64,000 nt of DNA from Marchantia polymorpha subsp. ruderalis (taxonomy: Eukaryota > Streptophyta > Marchantiopsida > Marchantiales > Marchantiaceae), in the NCBI GenBank assembly GCA_037833965.1, contig AP031354.1:26018001-26082000 (forward strand), given 5' to 3'. Positions 54,105 through 63,942 of this stretch are shown here, piece after piece. The notes beneath the pieces are model-generated. The model saw only the letters and a list, made by a program, of their open reading frames with translations. It made no database searches and was not told the origin of the DNA. Made by a program: the position numbers and the translations under genes. Each line of letters starts with the position of its first letter. Position 1 is the first letter of the stretch.

Positions 54105-55350
54105 TGACGAAAATGGAAGGAGATTGAGCCATACCTGCCACTGCCTTGGTTATCGTCTCAGCTGAAAATTTGTATAATTGCAGTTTGCCACTTGATCAAG
54201 CTTAATTCTGAGTTCTTTATGATGATCAATTTAGACAGACCCCACTCGCTGTCGGTTCAAATTTGCATCCCATTGATATATAACGTGGGTTAAGTCCACA
54301 TGGAGTAACCTTTGTAGCACTCGTCTCCCTCTAAAACGATGATACAACTGCAATGTGGATTTGATAATCTACAATCTCAATCTGTATGGGAAAGCTTGGC
54401 AGCAATATAACTTTGAAATTGCTAACGAGGGCAGATTTCTGAATCTTAGAACGCCTGATCTTATATACTATGTAACATTGTTCTCACTACAGCACGGATT
54501 TGACAAATATTGATCCTCTGATCTCTGCTCTGCACAAATCTGAAGACTTTGAACTGCACTCATACCCTCTGAACTTCATGAATTAAGTATATGAACTACA
54601 TCGTCTTTGAAGTCTCTAGACAAACGAGAGTGTTTATCTGACTCTAATCCTGATACCTTGAAGAGGATTGTTAGGTATACAAGAGTTTCTCCTTGGAGGC
54701 CGTTGGCCGTTTATTCTTACTTTCTGTGACATCAACGTACGTCCACAGAAAGCAAGAGCACAAGTTCATAACGCCAGTTACGCCACGGTTGTGGGGTGCA
54801 AAGCAATCAAAGACGGTGATGCTCTAACAGATTTTTTGCTCTAACAGAGATTATAATATAATATTGCGTTATCCCCTTTTCTATCCGTCACATAAAAATT
54901 TTAAACTCTTTTGTTTGATTTACCGAGGGATATGTTGATATTTTGGATGGAGTCATATTGAATTCTTATATCATGGAACCAAAAATTGCGACTTTTCTAG
55001 AGCTGAATAATGGTTGACGATTTAATTTGAAACAATGGATATGTTATCAACTTCAAAAAATGGATTACCATCTTCAACCATTGCCACCTTATCATGGCTG
55101 CACAGAATTAATTGTTAAAGGAACCATATTTCGGTACCTGATCTGTGCTGAAGGTCCGAGGAAACCTCCTTCTCATGGAAATTCCATTGCCACGTCAAAA
55201 TGGTAAGTGGTAAAAGTTAAAAGACCAAGCCCGGGGGACCCAAAGGGTCAAAAGGCTGAGGGTTCAAACTGATTGCCCAAAAGCTTGCCTATGATTGTCC
55301 CTAATAACTTACCTCAGAGCTTCCCGCGTCTCCTCCTCCTCCCGTCTCTG

Positions 55351-55523
55351 CTGTCTTGTCCACCCCAGCCCTGCACTTCCTCTGGGACTTGGAATTATTG
55401 CACAACAAGGGTCGTCGGGGCTCGGAGCGTATACAAAGTATTGAACCCGATTGCGTGAGTGGAAAGGAGGCTGGGGTAGAAAAAAAATTTGAGTCTAATT
55501 CAGCCCAATATTTTACCACCTCA
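55351..55523. repeat. Tandem duplicate of the F-box 3' coding region, outer copy
   Basis: Similar to 55612-55771 (shared CCTGCACTTCCTCTGGGACT, TTGGAATTATTGCAC, CAAGGGTCG, then diverging, then GGGTAGAAAAAA and CCACCTCA). It lies downstream of the F-box coding sequence and contains that gene's stop codon. Confidence 0.85.
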
Positions 55524-56925
55524 AGTTCTTTGCCTTCTTCATATAGATTTCAAACGTCTCCGGAGTCGTGCATCCAGCTCCTCCTGCCAACAACGGTGCT
55601 ACATACTCTTGCTGTGTTATCCACCCCTGCCCTGCACTTCCTCTGGGACTTGGAATTATTGCACACCAAGGGTCGGGGGGGATTGGACCGGAGGTTTCAA
55701 CCCATGGGTGAAAAGGAAGTCTGGGTAGAAAAAATATAGAGTCAAAGTCAGCCCCATATTTAACCACCTCATGTGTGTACTCATTATCCAACACGAAATA
55801 TGCATCCCTGCCTCCTGTGGCATAGAAGTTGAAAACTTTGGGATATGGTAGATGCCATTGATCTATAAATCTCCTGATAGCAGCTTCATCCATTGCTTCG
55901 GCCACAGCTTCATCCATTGCTTCGTCCATTCTTTCGTCCCATTCCTCGTTCCATGGTCTCCTGATCAAAGCTCGATCATATACATTTCTAACTCTCCTGA
56001 TCAAAGCTCCATCCATTCGCCGGACTATGGGACTCCGGAGGAAGTTGGCGACATCGCTCCTAAGTTCAAACTCCCCTTCCAGAGGAGACCAATTTCTGCC
56101 AAGAAGGCACACATGTCGTTCATACGCAGCCATTTGAAGGTGAATTCGCGGGGTCTCCTTGGATTCCTCTACCAGTGTGTTCCACGTTCCCTCTTCAAGA
56201 TCAAATATCAAGAGATAACTATCCCATACGAACCAATACAGACAACCATTACATACTACACTTCTCTCACGAGTCCGCGTGTCTTTGATCCGTTCAGGGA
56301 ACGGATGAATTCCCCACGACCATGTACCGGTCGTCGAGTCGTATATCAAAGTTCTGCGTCTATCTGTTGCGTCTTGAAGTGCTCCAAATTGAGGTCCTCC
56401 CAATCGAAGTCCTCCCAAAACCAGCTTGAAGTTTTTCGTATATTGGTCCACGACTAAACCCGCCACCTTATAATCCAGGATATAATATGTGGAGAAGATA
56501 GTGTCAACTGTATATTTTCCATCGATTTCAAGAGGTACGTCCAAAAGCAGGATTTCGTCCAGAACTGGGTTGTACATGACAAATGTATTATCAAGTCGGT
56601 CACCAAAACACAGTAGGCCTCCATCAGTAGCGACCAGCTCATTGTCTCCAAATGTCAACTTACTTGTGATCCATCGATCTCTATAGCAGAAGTGTGCCGT
56701 ATTTTCACCATGAGTTGTTTCATGGAACACAATAACAGAATTTTTCCATATTCTGTTCCGTAACTCAGGACCATCTATGACTTCCTTCCATTTCTTACGA
56801 ACTAAACGACATTCCAGAAGAGTGGAAATTGGGAGATCATGATCTCTGAGAATCTTGATCAGGAAATCGATAGGTAGACTTTCCCATGCATCTTCAGGTT
56901 GGTGCTGGTCTCTTTCGGGCTCCAT
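55513..56925 (-). CDS. F-box protein with beta-propeller-like C-terminal region
   Basis: Single-exon frame of 470 aa from the first Met. Residues about 13-55 form an F-box: W-E-S-L-P-I-D-F-L-I-K-I-L, then L-L-E-C-R-L-V-R-K-K-W-K-E-V-I. F-box proteins bind SKP1 in SCF ubiquitin ligases and choose substrates through the remaining part. Here that part (about 60-400) has repeating hydrophobic/aromatic blocks such as D-G-G-L-L-C-F-G, L-I-Y-D-S-T-T-G-T-W and L-L-I-F-D-L-E-E-G-T-W-N. These fit the kelch / F-box-associated beta-propeller class. Between about 310 and 355 is an insertion of short repeats (A-L-I-R-R and M-D-E-A units). The 3' part (residues 386-438) is tandemly duplicated just downstream. 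The stop codon lies in that duplicate read in another frame, so the last residues are probably new. Substrate unknown. Confidence 0.85.
   Translation of the reverse strand: MEPERDQHQPEDAWESLPIDFLIKILRDHDLPISTLLECRLVRKKWKEVIDGPELRNRIWKNSVIVFHETTHGENTAHFCYRDRWITSKLTFGDNELVATDGGLLCFGDRLDNTFVMYNPVLDEILLLDVPLEIDGKYTVDTIFSTYYILDYKVAGLVVDQYTKNFKLVLGGLRLGGPQFGALQDATDRRRTLIYDSTTGTWSWGIHPFPERIKDTRTRERSVVCNGCLYWFVWDSYLLIFDLEEGTWNTLVEESKETPRIHLQMAAYERHVCLLGRNWSPLEGEFELRSDVANFLRSPIVRRMDGALIRRVRNVYDRALIRRPWNEEWDERMDEAMDEAVAEAMDEAAIRRFIDQWHLPYPKVFNFYATGGRDAYFVLDNEYTHEVVKYGADFDSIFFLPRLPFHPWVETSGPIPPDPWCAIIPSPRGSAGQGWITQQEYVAPLLAGGAGCTTPETFEIYMKKAKNLRW
55612..55771. repeat. Tandem duplicate of the F-box 3' coding region, inner copy
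   Basis: Encodes roughly residues 386-438 of the F-box protein. The outer copy at 55351-55523 would encode a similar segment (V-K-Y-x-A-x-x-D-S-x-F-F) in another frame. Confidence 0.85.
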
Positions 56926-57106
56926 CTTAACGAACGAGCTTTTAAAGGATCATACATAAGAGTTCATCTCTGAATCTGCTATCTGCAACATCTCAGAAGG
57001 AGACAGTACTCAGTGATGTGAACTGTGAGTTAGCGTAGACAAAAGTTCTAGCGCCGATTGAAGCAGAGCGGCACAAATGAAAACAATTGTGTATTGCAAT
57101 ATCTGC

Positions 57107-57113
57107 ATATATA
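57107..57113 (-). promoter_or_regulatory. Possible TATA box of the F-box gene
   Basis: TATATAT on the minus strand (context CACACGTATATATGCAG), about 185 bp upstream of the F-box start codon. Position is plausible but the surroundings are AT-rich, so a chance match is possible. Confidence 0.3.
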
Positions 57114-57304
57114 CGTGTGAAGCAGCTGTCAAACTTGAGAACGCTGGCTGCAGAAGTGTGATAACACTGACGAAACAGTGCATTATCAGATAAACTACAG
57201 AGAACGGGAAAGAAGTTCCTGTCACTGACGTTCCGAATTATGTAGTCATCGACCGAAACACCGACTCGCATCGGTTGACAGTTACTTATGCACCGGTAAA
57301 TTCA

Positions 57305-57733
57305 GCATTGGCCGTCTCAGTCAGGTCTTATTTCCTCGCACATTTTTACAAAAGCATCATCCAATCTATTTTCCTCTGGCAACTCGAAAAACGCGCACCT
57401 GCAGGATTTCTTTTTCTGGTAGTTCCAGCTTTTGTCACTGAGCTTCTAACTGGCGAATTGAAAGAAGAGCAGACACAGAGATTTACTCGAGCTCACACCT
57501 TTAACAATTTGTAGCTGCTGTCCTTGATCTTCTAGATTGGAGTATTGACGCTCTGAGCTGACGAGCCAAGAGCTGGCCTCAAGTAGGTGTGGATTGCTCG
57601 AAAAGATGGCATGACGTTCCGGCAGCGGAATCATCGATCGACCATGGACAGGAACTGCAGCAGAGGCAGAGAAGAAGAGACGGGGCCGAACGATGGCCAA
57701 ACCCGAAACAGGAGAAGAATCGAGCCTGCGCAT
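57305..57733. repeat. Dispersed repeat, copy B (upstream of the F-box gene)
   Basis: Copy of 49653-50098 in the same orientation, starting 380 bp upstream of the F-box start codon. Starts at GCATTGGC and ends at CTGCGCAT like copy A. By eye roughly 85-90% identical with small indels. Confidence 0.9.
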
Positions 57734-57750
57734 TAGGGTTGGAGGCACAA

Positions 57751-57784
57751 CCTGAAAGGCATGCCTTCGGGCATGCCTTTCAGG
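57751..57784. repeat. Perfect 15-bp hairpin with TTCG loop
   Basis: CCTGAAAGGCATGCC (57751-57765), TTCG, then the exact reverse complement (57770-57784). The loop is C(TTCG)G, the very stable UUCG tetraloop type if transcribed. It sits next to one of the possible inverted ends of the MULE-like region. Confidence 0.93.
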
Positions 57785-58283
57785 GCGACTCGCTTAGTTG
57801 CACAAACTTATACAAACTGCCGAACTGCCATGTGTCAAGGATCTCAGTTTCTTTCTACTCTTTCTTTCTTGATTCATACTCCATTCGGGCAGCCCGAGTC
57901 AGCCGGATTTTATCTCAGTTTTGGGTACTTGAGGGTCGGCGAACTCGACTTTCCGACAAACATGTAGAGGCATGTAAAGGCCGTCACTGTAAAGGCCGCT
58001 GTTTTAGTTAAACTAAACCGCAGGAGTGATAGCTTAGTTGGAATCCCTAATCAATTCAAACTGTAATATTTTCTAATTCAAACAATGATAACATATTGTG
58101 GCGACAAAATTTTAGACGGGAAAGTTTAGGGTTTTTGAAAATAGGATCACATCGATATCCTCTAGCTCGGCGATGTTTTGACGTCGCTTTCGGGTGCCAG
58201 TGTCAGTGCTGTGAGGAGCTCGTGCCAGAGCTCGTGCTTGTACTTTTCTTGTCATTTCAAGTGTTTTTTGCAGGAGTGATAGC

Positions 58284-58688
58284 ATGGAGTCAGGATGGAT
58301 TGTGCAGGATCCATCGTGGGATGGCCCTTTCAATTCATTAATCTTGAATTGGTCGAATGAGTATAAGTTTGTGCAGCTAAACCCGTCCGATCTAGCATTG
58401 AGTGCAACAAGGAGGGCATATCAATCATTGATGGGCGGAAGGGACGAGGATGTAGGTTACGTGGAATGCTGCTTGGGGTCTATATTTGAGCTTGGGAAGG
58501 TTTCAGAAACTCTTTCACCATGTTGTTTGGTTCTTGAAAGAAATAGGACAAGGGCGTTGGTGTGCAGAAAAAACCGCTCCTTACTTTTCTTGCGGTTGTT
58601 GCTTATTGTAGGCGAGCCAAAAGTGACGATTTCACCTGCGTTTTTGATGTGCTACGCCTACGATAAGCTGTCGATGGGAGTAGCTTAG
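58284..58688 (+). CDS. Hypothetical protein, 134 aa
   Basis: ATG-started frame beginning M-E-S-G-W-I-V-Q-D-P-S-W-D-G. No family recognised. The middle has a hydrophobic stretch (S-L-L-F-L-R-L-L-L-I-V). A 28-base piece of this frame (58361-58388, encoding Y-K-F-V-Q-L-N-P-S) recurs exactly at 63176-63203. It may be a captured or transposon-linked gene fragment rather than a working gene. Confidence 0.3.
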   Translation: MESGWIVQDPSWDGPFNSLILNWSNEYKFVQLNPSDLALSATRRAYQSLMGGRDEDVGYVECCLGSIFELGKVSETLSPCCLVLERNRTRALVCRKNRSLLFLRLLLIVGEPKVTISPAFLMCYAYDKLSMGVA

Positions 58689-58859
58689 TAGGTATAGCGT
58701 ATTCACATTGAAGATTTACATCATGACTGACAGCAATGTCTAATTAGACATCGTCATCATGTAAGAGAAAATATAAAAGTCATGATGTATTGTCTGGAAG
58801 TTATTCGATTTCCTGCACGGGCTACACGCGATTGCTCCCTGGCATTGTGATTTCATCGA

Positions 58860-59155
58860 GCATAGGCTCCACTTTGAATGTTGCCTGCAAGTTCCAGCGT
58901 CGGAAATTCCCTGTGGACTGCTTGCTGGCGCCGTGGTTCCCTCCGGACCAGCCCATGCGCTTTGCCAACGCGCACAGGCTCTTCTGAGTAGCGAACATAT
59001 TGAGGCTTATACGAGAGAATCGGAGCTCCGTCGAGGATGTGATGAAGAGTGTCTGCTTCGAGTCTGACGCTCGGGAACGAGATACTATCCTTTATCATAT
59101 GCTGCAGCAGCATCTACAACCGCAACAACTGCATTACATGCAGATGCTCCAGTAG
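58860..59155 (+). pseudogene. Unassigned coding-like fragment
   Basis: A balanced-composition patch in AT-rich DNA. The downstream part reads E-D-V-M-K-S-V-C-F-E-S-D-A-R-E-R-D-T-I-L up to a Gln/His/Met-rich end and stop near 59155. An upstream stretch reads better in another frame, which suggests a frameshift or a splice. I recognise no family. Confidence 0.25.
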
Positions 59156-59159
59156 CAGA

Positions 59160-60855
59160 TGTCTTCTCTAGAGTGTTATGTTAGAGTATTTTGTTAATTT
59201 CAACGCCGGTGGTGGAGGCTTTAATCCGGTGCAAGCAACGGACGCGTCGACCTCTCATCCACTTATGCACCTCACAGATAGAAGTGCAGAAGTTACTCTT
59301 CATCGGGCCTCTTCTTTGTACACTAGAACAGCAACGAGAGACTTTCTCTTTCTCACACACAACTCTTAACTCTCGCTATTATTGACTTTTGTTGTAATTG
59401 CAGATAATACAGAATCTGCAGCTTTACATCATTAATTTTTTCTTTTTTTCTGTTTCTTTTCTCCACAGCTATAAATCTATCCAGACGCACATGCAATGTC
59501 TTACCATGATTTTATATTTTATGACAAACTAATAAAAAATGTGGCTGATTCGCCTGACACAAGGTGTTCTATATTACCGTGAGTATCAAGGCCTCGTTTC
59601 TTGTTGTCGCCTTGTGTTTGTGTGTACGATTGCAAATTCCTGGGCTGTGAGATCTAAATTTCGAAGACTTCAGCTCAGTTGTGTAGGAGTTATATCCGAG
59701 TTACATATGCAGATATGCATGGCTTATACTACTCTAGAAAAGTATGGGTGCCTCATTAAGAAGGGACAAGACTCAGCTGGCTTGGTTTGCATCCTCTAGT
59801 GCGCTAACTCTTCCTGATCTATATTCTATCTCCGCTAAAACAACGAGTCTATAGACAGTAGTGTGGTGTTTGAGCTACACATTTTGACGTGTACGGGAAG
59901 GGTAAGAAGGTGTCAAGAATGAGGTCAGCGTCTTCAGGGGTATCTCCAATCCAGTGTACTCATAAAAATTTCGAGACATTTTGTTCAGCTCACTGTCACA
60001 TTTAGTATTGGAAGCCCCAGTCACATCACGCTGTCTGTGTCCTTGAGGCGAAGCGCATGTGTCAAAAAAGAGAAAATGACGAGAAGAACTCAAGGGAACA
60101 GACACAAGAGAAGTCGGTAATTATCTAGACAACACATTTTTCCTAAGCAGTTGCAAGCGAGTAGTCTCATATCTGCCTGTGCATCATACCCAAGTTCTTG
60201 ACTAAAAGTTCTTGCCTAGCAATTCAAAGGTGTCACTAGTGAACCCTTGCACATGGAACTAAACTCTGAAGAAAGTGAAAATAACACTTTGCCGTAGGCA
60301 CAAAATTCGACATCTTCCTGACATGCATTACTTGAGACCTCTTGCATCTACAAGACATGTTTTACATCTAGTTGTAGATTCTATGCAGATGGAACTTAAC
60401 TCTGAACACAGGATTCTAAAAAGACATATATTACTCGAAAAAGGGTTGCATCTCTCATCTTTCTAATCTGAAAATTTTTCCTCAAGTTTCCTTTACTTTA
60501 ATATCATACGAAGTCTAAGAAACCGCTGGCGAGACAAACCTGTCACTGCAAAGATTCATTTTTTCCAAAAGTGAGCTTGTAAGGCTCTCTAACTGATGAC
60601 AGCAAATCACCTCGAGATGTGTATGTGGATGAATTCACCTTGTTATTATCTTGACGCTTACATCCAGCCAATTAATTTTTTCTGGAAGTTAAGCACAAAC
60701 AGTTCCCATAATCTCCACATTGAACCTTTAAACACTGCTCTAGCAATAGGAAACTGCAGAAATGAGCATAATTTTGAAGGAAATTAGAATGAGAGCAGAA
60801 TCTTATTTAGTTATATTTTCTTCCCAATTGTCGGTTTTCTAAAAGGGTTTTGGAA
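59160..60855. other. AT-rich DNA inside the putative transposon
   Basis: No gene recognised. Short open stretches (59539-59799 +, 59875-60105 -, 60275-60466 +) have no motifs. Confidence 0.4.
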
Positions 60856-60859
60856 AGTG

Positions 60860-62200
60860 TGGAGGTTTAACTCCTCCTCAAATTCTCATGCGCGCTACAA
60901 AAGCACTGTTTGAAAATCATCAAAGCTTAGACTATGTGCAAGGGATCCCTATTAGAGATCATTATATCACATCTGCTGATGTGTATAATATCAAATTGGA
61001 ACTGGACAAAGAAATTTGGAGAAGTCATGCTAATGATAGAATTAGCACAGAATTATGAATGAAAGCGATTTCATCTCAAGTTGTTTTATATCAGGTACCA
61101 AAAAGTGATCCATTTAAACCATTGAGGCTTGCTGTTACAAGACCCTTGCTTCTAGATTGGTTGCTAAAACATGGAAATGGAGATTGTGTTGCTATAGATG
61201 GAAAGCATGGCACGCAGAAGTATAAGGTAATATTCTACTTGTACATTTTGATGTTTTTATCATCAGGCTTTCATTATTATATATATTCTACCTTACAATT
61301 TGCAATATTTGCAAGATACTTTAAAAAAAGACGGTTTGGAGCTTTAACCAGTCTTGTAAGACATTATTGAACTTCTCAATGTGTGATGTATATGTTGTTT
61401 TATATACCTTGATCATGTCTAGCTTATCAAGACATAAAAATAGCGAATCATTCATTTGTATCAGGTTTAGCTTAGTATCAGTGAAGATGAATACTTTGTA
61501 GACGACTGCTTGCAGCAGACTGATACGTTTATTTCATTTTTTGCAATCCAGTATCCTCTGTACAGCCTGATGGTGTTTGACAAATATGAACATGGACATC
61601 CTACTGTTTTTAGATTCCTCGAAAGAGAAGAAACATAAGATCTGGTGGAATTATTATCTGCAGTGAAGAAGATGACCCAACATTATATCCCTGGATGGAT
61701 GCCCTTGTGCTTCATGACAGATTGTGCTCACAATGAGAGACTTGCCCTAGACATTGTTTTTCCACATATCCCTGTATTTCTTTGCATATATCATGCTCGA
61801 AAAGCATGGACAAAGAAATTGATCGAGGTTGTGAGTGGTCATGAAAAGAGAGCTATTATGAATGCTGCTTTAGAATACCTGTGCTTTGGAAGCATATTGA
61901 CTGCTGATGGAGAAGAATTTGATGTGGAAAGATCTGCTGCAATGAAGCTTCTGTTATTTTACAAAAAATTTCAGCTCTCTGAGCCAGAATTTGTGAAGTA
62001 CTTCCAAACAGAATAGGAACCTTGTATGGGTAAGTGTAAGTTTGTAACATGTGCATTATATATGAAGTTATTACATTTTGGAAGTCATGTTTTGCTTAAT
62101 GGTCTTCCACAAGTACATCTAACTTACTGTTTTGGAATTCAGGTCAGTGGAATATAGGCGATGCAGTCACATTTCCTCGTGGTGAATGAACAACCTTAGC
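60860..62200 (+). pseudogene. MULE-like transposase remnant with stops
   Basis: Mutator-like transposases cut and rejoin DNA at inverted ends. One conceptual frame shows C-G-G-L-T-P-P-Q-I (about 60865), V-A-I-D-G-K-H-G-T-Q-K-Y-K (first catalytic Asp, about 61190-61227), and an apparent GT-AG intron (61228-61551). It continues with Y-P-L-Y-S-L-M-V-F-D, C-F-M-T-D-C-A-H-N-E-R (second Asp, about 61720) and V-F-L-C-I-Y-H-A-R-K-A-W (C-x2-H type, about 61780). In-frame stops lie at 61056-61058 (TGA), 61636-61638 (TAA) and 62014-62016 (TAG). A further exon may start after an AG near 62143. The short spliced structure and the few stops suggest a relatively recent loss of function. The C-terminal SWIM finger is not seen. 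Confidence 0.65.
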
Positions 62201-62773
62201 AAACGATGATTGATATTAGCAGAAAAAAGTTGTCTTGAGCAGGATCTCAATTCTGCACTTATCATCATCATCATCATAATGAAGATGAGTACAATTGCTT
62301 CGTTGAACGAGCTCCCTGAAGAGATGAGGATAAACACAGCTAATTCATTACTGTATAGCGTATGCAAACTTTGATTATAAGCAACACAGTGAAGGCTGTC
62401 ATAATCTGCTGTTGATATTATTTTGCAATGAGATAACAAGAACTTGTGTTTGTCACGACACAAAAACTGATTCTTGTTGTCAAGTAGACAAACAACTGGT
62501 TCTAGTCTATCTCACATCGTGACCTCGACTTGTAACGACACAATTGAAAACCCCATAAGCTACCCTTGACCTTAGAATCTACTTTGTATGTGGCACAAGA
62601 CCTTCCCAAAGCTAGTACTTGTTCAAAATTTTATTAACACTTTAACATACAATTAGCATGTACTCAAGTGATGGTACAATATGTAATAAATATATATAAA
62701 TCATTTATTACAATTTGGATCAAACTGAGCTATTGCGCGAAGAGCGATAATTACACATGGATGCTGGAGAAAT

Positions 62774-63070
62774 TCATACTTTGATTAAGCTGTTGGGAAT
62801 CAATTTCAAGGTGGCCGACACAGTTTCAAGCATCGGTTGAACAGGTCTGCTGTGAGGAACTATGGTCGTCTTTATGACGTCGACCAGGTTGTGAGAATAG
62901 GGATTCCCTCATAGTTGAGTGCGGATGGATGCCCAGATGTTCTTATAATCCATCGCTAGATCGGTCCGCCGGAAAGTGGAGCGATCTACTTCAGTCACTT
63001 TGATGTTCCACAGGAGAACTGAGTGCCAACCAGGAAGCTGCCCGGTTAGCTTGCCCGCAAATTCTTCCAT
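62774..63070 (-). pseudogene. Small gene-like ORF split by one stop
   Basis: On the minus strand an ATG at 63070 opens 53 codons (M-E-E-F-A-G-K-L-T-G-Q-L-P-G-W-H) ending at TGA 62909-62911. Beyond it the same frame stays open for another 44 codons, to TGA 62774-62776 (V-D-V-I-K-T-T-I-V-P-H-S-R-P-V-Q-P-M-L). Composition is clearly less AT-rich than the flanks. I do not recognise a family. It may be a captured gene fragment with a premature stop, or a short real ORF. Confidence 0.35.
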
Positions 63071-63175
63071 CTTTGGTCCAAAAGAGGAGAGTCGCAGCGA
63101 AAAGAAGAACTTCCGTCACGGGTCACTGCAGGATGACACCTGCTTGGGTCTATGAAGGCCCTATATAGGGGCTAT

Positions 63176-63203
63176 GTATAAGTTTGTGCAGCTAAACCCG
63201 TCC
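63176..63203 (+). repeat. 28-bp exact recurrence (also at 58361-58388)
   Basis: GTATAAGTTTGTGCAGCTAA and the eight bases after it match 58361-58388 exactly in the same orientation. An inverted, slightly diverged copy lies at about 57795-57814. It probably marks the terminal sequence of a transposon family. Confidence 0.85.
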
Positions 63204-63549
63204 CTTTCAGGGTAGGGGTCATGCATTTGTATACGGGACATGCCTGTATACATACTTATATGTATATATTCTAGAGTTATAGATGGTGGAATAAATGGTG
63301 AAGAAATAAAATTGGTTCGATTGCCCCCATTTGGGTTAGAATGTTTTGGGGTCTTACAATGTCTTTGGCAAGGTTTCATAACCAAATTCTGGATTAATAG
63401 AAAAAATTAATAGAAAAAAGTTGTCTGAAATCTTCTTCTACAACAATGACAGATTTTTGAACGCGAATTTTATTCTTGAGTTCACAATGACATGAATTAT
63501 TACACTTGAGTTTAATTATGATTCTTTTCTTAGAGTTGGGTAATGTGGT

Positions 63550-63942
63550 TTTGAGGGTTTAGTCCAGCATAAGCTTCATAAGTCTTTGGAAATTTTAGAA
63601 AACTTGTGAGTGCAATTACGAGATGTTAAGAAGTTGGTGGGTCGATATCCGGTGCTTTTAATGGAGTATGACTCGAAGAAGTTGGATCAGATTGTTAATT
63701 GCCATTCGCAATTAGTCATACGTAAAGAGCACATTGGTATCGTGCTGATTAAAAGACCATTACTGTTGGACAACGATGTGGAGAAACATCTGTTGCCTGT
63801 AAGCCATTAACTCAAAATCCTGAATGCAAGTACAGATGACATTGACAAGATTATCATGTTGTTTCCTAAGTTGTTTACCTAGAATGTTGATCAGGCGAGT
63901 GAGTGCTTGTCAGATGTATATGACTTCTTTGTTTTTAACTAA
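63550..63942 (+). pseudogene. mTERF-repeat protein pseudogene
   Basis: mTERF proteins are helical-repeat nucleic-acid binders of mitochondria and plastids. One frame from about 63550 reads L-E-I-L-E-N-L, then L-R-D-V-K-K-L-V-G-R-Y-P-V-L-L, H-I-G-I-V-L-I-K-R-P-L-L-L, V-E-K-H-L-L-P-V, and D-D-I-D-K-I-I-M-L-F-P-K-L-F. This is the mTERF pattern of about 35 residues with a repeated (R/F)-x-P-x-L-L. The frame is crossed by TGA 63607-63609, TAA 63808-63810, TAG 63880-63882 and TAA 63940-63942. There is no visible start or targeting peptide. It could continue beyond the window. Confidence 0.65.

Larger units (their letters stand above)
50099..55300. other. AT-rich intergenic region between NADP-ME and the F-box gene
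   Basis: No intact gene. Contains a diverged direct repeat pair (51496-51747 / 52876-53125). At 53.6-54.3 kb there is a patch of more balanced composition with short, frame-shifted minus-strand coding-like stretches (53811-54104) that I cannot assign. The remainder is AT-rich and featureless to me. Confidence 0.5.
57751..63215 (+). mobile_element. Possible decayed MULE-type DNA transposon
   Basis: The left end has CCTGAAAGG followed by GCACAAACTTATAC (57801-57814). The right end, read as reverse complement, has CCTGAAAGGGACGGG followed by GCACAAACTTATAC (63176-63189 on the plus strand as GTATAAGTTTGTGC). This inverted arrangement encloses a MULE-like transposase remnant (60860-62200). Inside, near both ends, are short non-transposase ORFs of more balanced composition, as in gene-capturing MULEs. 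No target-site duplication was established and the inverted ends are short, so the boundaries are tentative. Confidence 0.4.

Noticed and set aside
55250..55300. Possible tRNA 3' half (GGGTTCAAA context)
   Set aside because: No acceptor or anticodon stem could be formed around it.
57275..57514. Shared open frame in the dispersed repeat (also 49651-49869) as a small protein gene
   Set aside because: The frames begin at different places and carry different indels upstream of the common part. The similarity is as strong outside the frame as inside, which fits a DNA repeat better than a conserved protein.
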